From JAICUF01 sp038250675 (GTDB lineage Bacteria; Gemmatimonadota; Gemmatimonadetes; Gemmatimonadales; GWC2-71-9), in the NCBI GenBank assembly GCA_038250675.1, contig JBBSCB010000003.1, forward strand, positions 77,768 to 141,767: 64,000 nucleotides of DNA. Direction: 5' to 3'. The notes beneath the pieces are model-generated. The model had not been told where the DNA came from. It did no database searches and worked only from the letters and a program-made list of their open reading frames with translations. Of the stretch, positions 8,462 through 15,868 are shown piece by piece (the stretch's first letter is position 1; each line of letters opens with the position of its first letter). The translations under genes were made by a program, and so were the position numbers.

Positions 8462-9919
8462 TTAGAGGCTCAGCACGATGCGCAGACCGGCCGTCCGGTA
8501 GCGGAAGGCGCCGCTCACCGAGCTGGCCACGCTGTTGGTCACACTGCCGAAGAGCTCGACCGCGTTGACCGCGCCCCATCGGCGGCCGGCGCGGACGTCC
8601 GCGTGCCATTCAGCCTGCGCCGCCGACCCGGAGGTCTGCTGCACCCCGGCCCCACCGCTCAGTCGTGCCCGCCACTGTCGCGTGGCGACGGTAAATCCCG
8701 CCCGCCCCTCCGCCAGCACGAAGCGATCCGGCGCAAAGTACCCGGCGCCCGGCGCCGAGTAATCGAGCAGGCGTGCAAAGGCGCCAATGAAGAAGTGCGA
8801 CCCCACGTCGCGGCTCAGCGCTAGCGCCGCCGAGATCCGGTGGTTGCCGTCGGAGATCCAGGCGGCACCGCCGCCCAGGCCAAGCGTGGTCCCGCGCGCC
8901 AGCGTCAGATCGAGGCTCGCATCGGCCGCGTCCACGTCGAGCCCCGCACCGATAAGCAACGCGGTCTCGTCGAACGAGAAGTGGGCGTAGGTGACGCCGA
9001 CGCTGACACGCTGTGTCGCGCGGATGCTCGCGCCGGCCCGCCATGTCGCCGCGGTGCGATCCGGCGCAGCATCGGGGTGCAGCCGGCGCGCCCCTGCCGC
9101 GATGGTCAGGTGGGCGCGTCCCGCATCGAGGCTCACGCCAGCTTCGGCCAGATCGCGCGTGGCGTGGCGCAGCGGATCGCTGCCCTGCTGGGTGCCGCCG
9201 GTCGCGAAGACGCGGGCGCCTGAGGCGATCCCGGTCGAAAGCGTCAATGCCTCGGACCAGTTGGTGTTGTGATCCGAATCATTGTTCCAGTTGATCGCTG
9301 CCTCGGCCTGGGGCCCGCGCGCGGCATCCAGTTCTTCCGTGAGCGTGCGGGCCTCCCGGCTGCCGGAGTCGGTGACGAGCGCGAGGCCCGCTCGCGCCGC
9401 GCGGTCGTGTCCGGCCCAGTGCGCCGCCTGGGCCCGGCCCACCAGCGCGTCCATGTCGGCCGGGTTGTCGCGGAGCAGCGCGGCATATGCCGAATCGGCC
9501 GCATCGAATCGGCCGGCCCACCCGAGCGTGCGGGCGCGGCCGAGGCGGGCATCGCGTCGGGCCGGCAGATCGGCGAGCACGCTGTCGTAGAGAGCCAGCG
9601 CCGCGGCATGATGTCCCTGCCAGGCATACACCTGCGCCTGGGTGGTCCGCACATCGGGATCCCGGGGCTCGACGGCGCGGGCGCGACGGAGCAGCACCAG
9701 CGCCGAATCGAGGCGGTTGCCCCACGCGGCCAGCACTGCCAGCCGGTACAGCGATCGGACCGATCGCGGATCATCCTTGAGGGCGCGCTCGTACGCCGTG
9801 CGCGCCTCGTCGTAGCGGCCGGCGGTCCAGGCCCGATTGCCGTCGGAGACCTGTGCCGTCAACGCGCGCGCAGCAACGAGCAGCACCGCCAGCGCGATGA
9901 CCGCCGCCCGACCCGTCAC
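8462..9919 (-). CDS. TPR protein with C-terminal YaiO-type outer-membrane beta-barrel
   Basis: 485 residues from a GTG at 9919 whose GTGA overlaps the stop of the upstream gene by 4 bp; this start yields a signal peptide (VIALAVLLVAARALTAQ). Residues about 25-205 are tetratricopeptide-like repeats (GRYDEARTAYERALKDDPRS and similar). The remainder is a beta-barrel of alternating strands ending in GLRIVLSL, a hydrophobic-terminated last strand as in the YaiO family. YaiO-type barrels often sit beside exopolysaccharide or glycan genes, and here the partner is a TPR-glycosidase-like protein. A role in carrying or processing a polysaccharide at the outer membrane is inferred. It converges with the M1 gene, with 34 bp between. 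Confidence 0.8.
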   Translation of the reverse strand: MTGRAAVIALAVLLVAARALTAQVSDGNRAWTAGRYDEARTAYERALKDDPRSVRSLYRLAVLAAWGNRLDSALVLLRRARAVEPRDPDVRTTQAQVYAWQGHHAAALALYDSVLADLPARRDARLGRARTLGWAGRFDAADSAYAALLRDNPADMDALVGRAQAAHWAGHDRAARAGLALVTDSGSREARTLTEELDAARGPQAEAAINWNNDSDHNTNWSEALTLSTGIASGARVFATGGTQQGSDPLRHATRDLAEAGVSLDAGRAHLTIAAGARRLHPDAAPDRTAATWRAGASIRATQRVSVGVTYAHFSFDETALLIGAGLDVDAADASLDLTLARGTTLGLGGGAAWISDGNHRISAALALSRDVGSHFFIGAFARLLDYSAPGAGYFAPDRFVLAEGRAGFTVATRQWRARLSGGAGVQQTSGSAAQAEWHADVRAGRRWGAVNAVELFGSVTNSVASSVSGAFRYRTAGLRIVLSL

Positions 9920-12489
9920 GGCAGTCGTGACCAAGTGGCGCGCATCGAGTCCGCGGCCGGCTTGAGCCGCGCGTGCGATCGCGGTGCGGACCACCCCTGC
10001 CAGTTCCACGCAGCCGGACCGATCGTCTTCACGGCTCCGGATCCCGACTTGTCATAGCGCGCCACCAGAAAATGGAAACTGTCGGTCTGCCTCGTGCCGA
10101 AGTCGCCGGTCCCGCTCTCATCATAGAGCACGGTGCGGGACGAGGGATCGGTGACATTCAGCAGGTCCCACGCGAGCCGCAACTCGAGCAGCCCGGCCTG
10201 GGTGTCGTAATACCAGTCCGAAAGCGAGGACGTTCGTTCGGTGCCGAAGCGGAGCATGCCCCGGTCGTAGCCGGTGGCGCGAAAGAAGGTTCCGTCCCGC
10301 CCATAACGCGAGCGGTTGGTGATCACGAACATCGGATCGAGCCGGCCGTCGGTCCGGTCGGTGATCGTCACCGGTCGCCGGTAGAACCGGTCGAGGTCGT
10401 CGCCGTGCGCCGAGTCAGCAATCGCCGCATACCGATTGTAGTCGGGCGCCACCCGGAGCCGGGCATCGGCTGGCGACGCCAGGTCGGCCGCGAATTCGAA
10501 ACCGATGGGGCTCCGGACGCCGCTCGCCGGCAGCCGATGCTGGCCGTGATCGCGGAGATACGTGTCGATGCCGATCTCCACGCCCTGCCGTGTCCAGTCC
10601 AGCCCTGGCAGCTCCACCGCCAGATAAACGTACGCGGCGTCGGCTCCGGCGCGCAGGCCCCCGGCCCCGGTGGCACCGAGGCGCCGCCACCCGGCCGCGT
10701 CACCACCCAGCACCGGCGCCACGCCGGCCGCGCCGGGATACTGTCCCAGCAGGCCGTAGTGCTGCTCGGGGTCCATGACGTTGTCCCAGAGACGGTTCCG
10801 CTCCGCCGGCAGCTCGAAATCCGTCACCAGCCAGTTGCGCTTGAACCACTCGTCGGTCCAGGCAAAGAGGATGGCGCCGGCGGCGCCGGCTTCATGGATC
10901 TCGCGGGTCAGCCGCGCGTCCACCCGCCCCATCTCCCGCTCATCGTGGCCGCCATGGTTCCAGCCCTGCGGCTGCAGATGCGCGATGCCGCGGCTCGACG
11001 GCACCCCATACTCCGCGATCACCAGTGGAACGTTGGCCAGATGCCGGCGGAGCGCCGTGAGATAGCCGAAATAATTGGAGCGGCCTTCGCTGGAGCGCGC
11101 CATGCCGTACCCCGGATCGCTCACCATGAAATCCGGATAGTACGGGTACGCATGGAACGCCGCGAACCAGCCGGCGGCGTTTGCGGTGGTGGGTCGCACC
11201 AGCGCCGCGTCGAGCGATACCGCGTCATTCTCGAACTCGAGACGGGGCCGCGGGACCGGCCGCCCAGCGCGTTTGCGCCATGCCAGCTCTTCCGCGGTGC
11301 CGGCCTCGGTGGGGTGGGTCAGCGGATCGAGCGTGGGCCAGTTGGTGTACGCAATCGGTCGCAGCGTGTTGTACCGGTCGGCCTCCTGTACGAGCATGTA
11401 GTCGCACTGCTCGACCAGCCAGGCATCCATCGGCGTGCCTGCCGCCAGTGTCAGGTAGCGGCCATAATATTCGGTGAGATCCCGGTGCGCCGCGTCGAAT
11501 GCCTTCACCGAGTAGGGCTCCCACTCCCGTCCGATGATGAAGCCCACCGTCCACGCCGACACATCGGCGTCATAGCGGCCGGCGGCGTGGCCCGGCCGCG
11601 GCGCGATGTCGGCGGTGCCATGCACGACGTCGATGACCCGCCGCATCTCGGCCCGAAACTCCGCCTGCCAGGCCGGCGCCGCAAAGTCGTTGTCCGGCGG
11701 CAGCTCGGTCCATACGCCGTGCATGAGCCGGAGCGGCTGGGTCGGATGCGCAATGTTCCACGCGCGAAGCGCGCGGTAGAACTGCGGCGGCAGAATGGTG
11801 TACGGGCGCAGGGTGTTGGCGCGGAGACCGGCGATGGTATCGAGCCATCCGGCATATGTCGCGGAGTCGGTGGGAAACTCGGACGGGAAACGGCCGGGAA
11901 GCGCCACGCCAAGGTTGATGCCCTTGATGTAGAAGGTGCGCCAGCCGTCCGTGCCCAGGATTTCGAACCGATCACCGCGGATACGGGCGGGCAGTTGCAG
12001 CGTTCCGGGGCGGGGGGCCGTGCGGCGACGGCGGTCCCAGTCCGGCTCCAGGCGATCGAGCAGGGCTCGTGCGTCGGCGTTCGAGGGGTCGAGCGCCACC
12101 ACATGGCGCGCGGCGTCGGCGGCTGCCGGCCGGTCGCCGGCGCGCCAGGCCGCGCGGGAGAGCCCGTCCCAGCCGTCCACGCTTGCCGGGTTCTGCTGGA
12201 CCACCCGCCGAAAGAGGGAATCGGCCCGGGCAACCTGATTTCGCCGGAGGGCCACATAGCCCAGACCGACGGCGGCGTCGAGGTTGGCGGAACACCGGCG
12301 CAGCGCCGCATCGAATGTGTCGCTCGCGGCCGCGAGCGAATCCGCGCGGTAGGCGCGCCAGCCGGCGGCCGAGGCGAGTCCGGATGCGGCGGGGCAGGCC
12401 TGACCCGGGAGACGGCCCGCACCGAGCCCCAGGAGCAGGACGACAGCCGCGACGCGACGGTTCCGCCGCGGGTGTATGTTCAAATACAT
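9916..12489 (-). CDS. Secreted TPR protein fused to a glycoside-hydrolase-like (beta/alpha)8 domain
   Basis: 857 residues from ATG 12489, followed by a signal peptide (VAAVVLLLGLGAGRLPGQ). Residues about 35-170 are TPR-like repeats. From about 180 the chain reads as a GH2/GH5-like TIM barrel: FYIKGINLGVALPGRFPSEF, then RANTLRPYTILPPQFYRAL, GFIIGREWEPYS, and a late VPLVIAEYGVPSS segment whose Glu fits a clan-A nucleophile, with the Glu of IGREWEP a fitting acid/base. A C-terminal beta-rich module (about 600-857) may bind sugar. No EC number can be read. It is translationally coupled to the YaiO-type barrel by a GTGA overlap, so the two should be made together and act on the same glycan. Confidence 0.75.
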   Translation of the reverse strand: MYLNIHPRRNRRVAAVVLLLGLGAGRLPGQACPAASGLASAAGWRAYRADSLAAASDTFDAALRRCSANLDAAVGLGYVALRRNQVARADSLFRRVVQQNPASVDGWDGLSRAAWRAGDRPAAADAARHVVALDPSNADARALLDRLEPDWDRRRRTAPRPGTLQLPARIRGDRFEILGTDGWRTFYIKGINLGVALPGRFPSEFPTDSATYAGWLDTIAGLRANTLRPYTILPPQFYRALRAWNIAHPTQPLRLMHGVWTELPPDNDFAAPAWQAEFRAEMRRVIDVVHGTADIAPRPGHAAGRYDADVSAWTVGFIIGREWEPYSVKAFDAAHRDLTEYYGRYLTLAAGTPMDAWLVEQCDYMLVQEADRYNTLRPIAYTNWPTLDPLTHPTEAGTAEELAWRKRAGRPVPRPRLEFENDAVSLDAALVRPTTANAAGWFAAFHAYPYYPDFMVSDPGYGMARSSEGRSNYFGYLTALRRHLANVPLVIAEYGVPSSRGIAHLQPQGWNHGGHDEREMGRVDARLTREIHEAGAAGAILFAWTDEWFKRNWLVTDFELPAERNRLWDNVMDPEQHYGLLGQYPGAAGVAPVLGGDAAGWRRLGATGAGGLRAGADAAYVYLAVELPGLDWTRQGVEIGIDTYLRDHGQHRLPASGVRSPIGFEFAADLASPADARLRVAPDYNRYAAIADSAHGDDLDRFYRRPVTITDRTDGRLDPMFVITNRSRYGRDGTFFRATGYDRGMLRFGTERTSSLSDWYYDTQAGLLELRLAWDLLNVTDPSSRTVLYDESGTGDFGTRQTDSFHFLVARYDKSGSGAVKTIGPAAWNWQGWSAPRSHARLKPAADSMRATWSRLP

Positions 12490-12540
12490 GGCGGTTCGGA
12501 ATGTCCACCCATCCCCAAGCCGGAGCAAGGTATCTCGTCC

Positions 12541-12957
12541 ATGTCCACCGCAGAAGAAAGCACGGCGAACGCGCGCGCGCTCGGTCGCTCACTCATCGAT
12601 ACGTTCGGGCAGGGATGGACCCGCGGCAGCGTGGAGACGATGATGTCGGTGTTTGCCCCCGATGCGGTCTTCATCGAGACCCCGTTTTCCGCGCCGCTCG
12701 CCGGCGCCGAGGCGATTCGCGGGTACTGGGCCGAGATGCCGTACAACCAGTCGGAGGTCACCTTCACGTCGGGCGAGATCTACGCGGCGGGGCCCTGGTT
12801 CTCGACTGAGTTCAAGTGTGTCTTCCGCCGCCGGCGGAGCGGTGACTGGGTCGATGCGCGCGGGGCACTCTTCTGCGAAACCGTGGGCGAGCTGATCACC
12901 GAGATGCGGATGTACTGGCATCGCTGGAACGGCGGCCAGGAGACGAGCAAGCCCTGA
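12541..12957 (+). CDS. NTF2-like/SnoaL-like protein
   Basis: 138 residues from ATG 12541, with an AAGG about 10 bases upstream. The pattern of two N-terminal helices, FAPDAVFIETPFSAPLAGAEAIRGYWAEMP and a strand-rich C-terminus with W and Y residues is that of the SnoaL/NTF2 cone fold, a small cytoplasmic domain used as an enzyme (isomerase, hydratase) or as a binding protein. No catalytic set can be assigned. It is divergent from the TPR-glycosidase gene with 51 bp between starts. It stands alone; the next gene has its own leader. Confidence 0.75.
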   Translation: MSTAEESTANARALGRSLIDTFGQGWTRGSVETMMSVFAPDAVFIETPFSAPLAGAEAIRGYWAEMPYNQSEVTFTSGEIYAAGPWFSTEFKCVFRRRRSGDWVDARGALFCETVGELITEMRMYWHRWNGGQETSKP

Positions 12958-13029
12958 TCCGTCCGGGAAAGTGGACGTCCGGCGGGGAACAATATTTGTC
13001 AACCTATTGTTATATGGGCACTTGGAGTA

Positions 13030-13046
13030 TTGGCACAGGGCTGGCA
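13030..13046 (+). promoter_or_regulatory. Candidate sigma-54 promoter for the DUF4384 gene
   Basis: TTGGCAC, five bases, then TGGCA, which matches the -24/-12 layout TGGCAC-N5-TTGCA with one mismatch, at the second base of the -12 box. The spacing between the GG and GC dinucleotides is the required 10 bp. It lies 70 bp before the ATG at 13116 and follows an AT-rich island (12991-13016) in an otherwise GC-rich region. No sigma-54 activator gene is in the window. Confidence 0.4.
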
Positions 13047-13115
13047 GTAGTGGGCGTGGTCGATTGTTCCGCGCCCCGGGTCCGCAGCCGCATAAGCATC
13101 GTTTCGGAGGTCCCC

Positions 13116-14507
13116 ATGATCGCTACACTGCTCCTCACTCTCGCTGCCGGAACCGGTTCGGCGGCCGCCGCACCAGCGCAGGACCCTCCCATCCGCATCT
13201 GGATGAGCAACGATCGACGCTTCGAGCAGGGTGACCGGGCCAAGGTCCAGGTCGAGACCCAGGACGACGGCTACGTCGTCGTGCTCAATGCGGACCCGGA
13301 CGGCCACGTGCGCGTGCTGTTTCCGCTCGATCCTGGTGATGACAACTTCGTTCGCGGTGGTCACCGCTACGAGATCCGGGGCCGCGGCAATCGCGAGGCG
13401 TTCTCCATCGACGTCGCCTCCGGCCGCGGCGCGGTCTACGCCGCCGTCTCGCGGGATCCAATGCGATTCGATCAGTACATGCAGGGCGATCACTGGGACT
13501 ATCGCGCACTCAACGACGTCCGGCTGGGCGACGACCCCGAGCCCGACCTGACCGACCTGGTCGGGCGGTTGGCGACGGGCCGCTTCGAGTACGACATCGC
13601 GAGCTATGACGTGTCGTACGGCCGTACCGTGTCGTACTACGGGCCGAGCACCGCCTACTACGCGCCGGTGCGCAGCACGTACTACGATCCGTTCTGTGAC
13701 TTCTACTCCCAGTGCGATCCGTACTACTACACGGGGCGGAGCGGGCTCTCGGTCGGTCTGACCTTCGGCCGCAGGTACGATCCGTTCTACTACGACCCGT
13801 TCTACTACGATCCGTATTACTACGGTGGCAGTTACCGTCCGTCCCGGTATCCGGGCTACTACCCGCGGGGTTACGGCTACGGCTACAACGACGGGCGGTC
13901 GACCTACCGGGGTCAGATCTATACGCCGTACCAGTTCAAGTCGATCGACCGGACGTGGGGTGGGTCGGGCGTCTCCCCCCGTGCAACGCACACCGTCTAC
14001 GGCCCGCCGATCGGCACTGGCGCCCGGGAGGGTGCGCCGTCCCGGCCCGGCGTCGACGGCTCACCGCGAGTGGCGCCCGGATCCGGCGCGCGGCAGGACG
14101 CGGCAGATTATCGCGGCCGCCGGGTGGAGGCATCGCGGCCGGCGCAGGATCGCCCGCAGGATGAGCGGCAGGCGCGGCAGAACAATGCGCGGCCGGAGCC
14201 CTCGGCGGCGCCGGCGCCGAGCCGGGATGACGGCCGTCAGGCCAGCCCGCGCGAGGAGCAGCGGAGTCGGCAGGCGGAGCGTGCCCGCCGGTACGAAGCG
14301 GTCCCGTCGCCGCAGATCGACAGGTCCCGGGAGGTAAAGCCCGCGCCGTACCAGCCCCGGATTGATCGCAGTTCACGGCCGGTACGCGAGGCGCCGCGGG
14401 TGCAATCAGCGCCGCCGCCGCGCGAGGCGCCACGGATGCAGGCAGCGCCGCGTGAGAACCGGAGCTACGCCCGGCCATCGGAGTCGGCCCGCAGCCGGCG
14501 CCGCTAG
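13116..14507 (+). CDS. Secreted DUF4384 protein with Tyr-rich and Arg/Pro-rich tail
   Basis: 463 residues from ATG 13116, with GGAGG six bases upstream; the longer frame upstream has no better start. A signal peptide (MIATLLLTLAAGTGSAAAAPAQ) leads to a DUF4384-type domain at about 25-130 (RAKVQVETQDDGYVVVLNAD and the HVRVLFP strand). Residues about 190-290 are extremely rich in Y, D, P and S, with near repeats of DPFYYDPFYYDPYYY. Residues about 330-463 are low-complexity R/P/A/Q with many RxAPR units, probably disordered. DUF4384 is found in envelope proteins and in some secretion-linked kinases; its role is unknown. The gene ends 20 bp before a strong terminator. Confidence 0.85.
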   Translation: MIATLLLTLAAGTGSAAAAPAQDPPIRIWMSNDRRFEQGDRAKVQVETQDDGYVVVLNADPDGHVRVLFPLDPGDDNFVRGGHRYEIRGRGNREAFSIDVASGRGAVYAAVSRDPMRFDQYMQGDHWDYRALNDVRLGDDPEPDLTDLVGRLATGRFEYDIASYDVSYGRTVSYYGPSTAYYAPVRSTYYDPFCDFYSQCDPYYYTGRSGLSVGLTFGRRYDPFYYDPFYYDPYYYGGSYRPSRYPGYYPRGYGYGYNDGRSTYRGQIYTPYQFKSIDRTWGGSGVSPRATHTVYGPPIGTGAREGAPSRPGVDGSPRVAPGSGARQDAADYRGRRVEASRPAQDRPQDERQARQNNARPEPSAAPAPSRDDGRQASPREEQRSRQAERARRYEAVPSPQIDRSREVKPAPYQPRIDRSSRPVREAPRVQSAPPPREAPRMQAAPRENRSYARPSESARSRRR

Positions 14508-14527
14508 GCCCGGGCAGCGCAATCACG

Positions 14528-14558
14528 AAACGGGGCGACCGCATGGTCGCCCCGTTTT
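14528..14558 (+). terminator. Rho-independent terminator after the DUF4384 gene
   Basis: Perfect 13-bp stem AAACGGGGCGACC (14528-14540) / GGTCGCCCCGTTT (14545-14557) with a 4-base loop and a run of four T. It lies between convergent genes and may serve both strands. The stem is nearly the same as that of the terminator at 52598. Confidence 0.85.
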
Positions 14559-14581
14559 GCGTGTCCGCCAGCGAGGCACCA

Positions 14582-15049
14582 TCAGCCGGTGGCGTGGCGA
14601 TGGGCGTAGTCGCATCCCCATTCCAGATATTCCGCGCTGCGGAGTCCGATGCGCATGGCCTGCTCGATCGCGGCCTCCTCATCCATCCCCTGGTCGAGCA
14701 TGAAGTACGGAATCATGGCGCCGCCCACCCGGTTGCCGCTGGTGCAGTGGAAGAAGACCTGACGGTCGCCGGCGTCCCGCAGCACACCCAGAATCCGCTC
14801 CAGTGTGGTGTCATCCAGTGTGGCTCCCGAGACGGGCACGTTGACGTAGTCGAGACCCTGCGCCCGTGCCTCGGCCGGCTCGTCGAAGGGGCGCGGCTCC
14901 ATCGGTTCGCGAATGTCGAGCACGACCGCGCCACCGGCCGCCTTGAGCGCGGCCAGCTGCTCTGCCGTCGGCTGCCCGCCGGTGACGATGTTGGGCATGG
15001 CCTGACACGCATTGGGCGCGCCGCGCACGGCGTCGAGCGGAGATGACAT
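14582..15049 (-). CDS. DUF442 / beta-lactamase-hydrolase-like phosphatase domain protein
   Basis: 155 residues from ATG 15049. The fold is that of small protein-tyrosine-phosphatase-like or rhodanese-like proteins: a GGQPTAEQLAALKAAG start, a VVLDIREP strand and the phosphate-binding loop H101-C102-T-S-G-N-R107. The Cys-to-Arg spacing is that of the DUF442 (Blh-type) group, one residue shorter than classical CX5R. DUF442 proteins occur in sulfide-oxidation and stress operons; the substrate is unknown. It lies 38 bp downstream of the DUF190 gene, so it may be the third gene of the fluoride operon, which would be an unusual partner. Confidence 0.8.
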   Translation of the reverse strand: MSSPLDAVRGAPNACQAMPNIVTGGQPTAEQLAALKAAGGAVVLDIREPMEPRPFDEPAEARAQGLDYVNVPVSGATLDDTTLERILGVLRDAGDRQVFFHCTSGNRVGGAMIPYFMLDQGMDEEAAIEQAMRIGLRSAEYLEWGCDYAHRHATG

Positions 15050-15087
15050 GCGTGTTTGCCTTGGCGTGTTGGTGAAACAGCCGGCGA

Positions 15088-15444
15088 CTACGAGGCGGGG
15101 CCGCCGCGCGGCTCGGGCCGGTAGACGATGACGTGAGCGCGCTCCAGCGTGATGAGACCCCCGCCCAGCATCGCATCGAGCTCCGGAAGGATCTCCGTGA
15201 TCCGATCCTCCGTCTCGACGCACTCGATGATCAGCGGCAGGTCCAGCGAGAGCTGGAGGTTCTTCTCGGCATGCAGCCGGGCGGTGGCGCCAAAGCCCAT
15301 GATGCCGCGCAGCACGGTGGCGCCGGCAAATCCGCGCTCGCGGAGCAGCAGCACGATCGCCTCGTAGAGCGGGCGGCCCTCGTACTTGTCGCGCTCACCC
15401 AGGTGGATGCGCATCAGCATCCGCTCCCCTTCGAAGCCGTGCAT
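15088..15444 (-). CDS. DUF190 family protein (fluoride-efflux accessory)
   Basis: 118 residues from ATG 15444. An AGGAGG Shine-Dalgarno lies six bases upstream and overlaps the crcB stop codon. The sequence MLMRIHLGERDKYEGRPLYE, then LRERGFAGATVLRGIMGFGA, is the DUF190 signature, a small ferredoxin-like (PII-like) cytoplasmic domain. DUF190 genes very often follow crcB, as here, and are thought to modulate fluoride export; direct proof is lacking. The gap to crcB is 10 bp. Confidence 0.93.
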   Translation of the reverse strand: MHGFEGERMLMRIHLGERDKYEGRPLYEAIVLLLRERGFAGATVLRGIMGFGATARLHAEKNLQLSLDLPLIIECVETEDRITEILPELDAMLGGGLITLERAHVIVYRPEPRGGPAS

Positions 15445-15454
15445 CCGTTGCCTC

Positions 15455-15847
15455 CTAGCGCAGGCGGAGCGCCACCAGCTGGCGCGCCATGGCAAAGCCC
15501 ACGAACGTGGCCGCGAGCGACACCACCAGACTCAGCCCGATGTAGGCCAGCCCCCGCGTCCACTCACCGTCCTCCAGCAGCCGCGCGGCCTCGAAGCTGA
15601 AGGTCGAGAACGTCGTGAATCCGCCGCAGAAGCCGATGGTCAGGAACGCCCGCATTTCGGGGCCCAGTGTCGGCGTCTCGATGGCGTACTGGATGATCAG
15701 GCCAAGGAGAAACGACCCCGCGATGTTCACGGCGAGCGTGCCGGTGGGGAAGGTCGTCTCAAAGAGGCGCTGAGCCAGCCCGCCCGCCAGATACCGGCCG
15801 ACGCCGCCCAGCGCGCTTCCCAGCGCGATGTACCAGATCATGGCCAT
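15455..15847 (-). CDS. crcB: Fluoride efflux channel CrcB/Fluc
   Basis: 130 residues from ATG 15847 (a second in-frame ATG is at 15841); the longer frame upstream is shadow of nadE. Four hydrophobic helices carry the Fluc hallmarks GSALGGVGRYL, FPTGTLAVNIAGSFLLG (the Asn in helix 2) and GFCGGFTTFSTFSFE (the TTFSTF pore motif and Na+ site). Fluc works as a dual-topology dimer that leaks fluoride out of the cell. Followed by DUF190. Only 21 bp separate its start from the divergent nadE, so there is no room for the fluoride riboswitch often found before crcB. Confidence 0.95.
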   Translation of the reverse strand: MAMIWYIALGSALGGVGRYLAGGLAQRLFETTFPTGTLAVNIAGSFLLGLIIQYAIETPTLGPEMRAFLTIGFCGGFTTFSTFSFEAARLLEDGEWTRGLAYIGLSLVVSLAATFVGFAMARQLVALRLR

Positions 15848-15853
15848 GGGCTC

Positions 15854-15859
15854 TACATT
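15854..15859 (+). promoter_or_regulatory. Candidate -10 box for a leaderless nadE transcript
   Basis: TACATT lies 9 bases before the nadE ATG (15869) within a 21-bp divergent gap. If used, transcription would begin at or next to the ATG. No -35 box or ribosome-binding site is evident, so confidence is low. Confidence 0.3.
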
Positions 15860-15868
15860 ACCACCATC

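Noticed and set aside
9973..12540. Long N-terminal extension of the NTF2-like frame
   Set aside because: It lies opposite the TPR-glycosidase gene and is low-quality R/P/A sequence; the real start is ATG 12541.
15848..15868. Fluoride riboswitch before crcB
   Set aside because: Only 21 bp separate crcB from the divergent nadE, and no such structure is seen.
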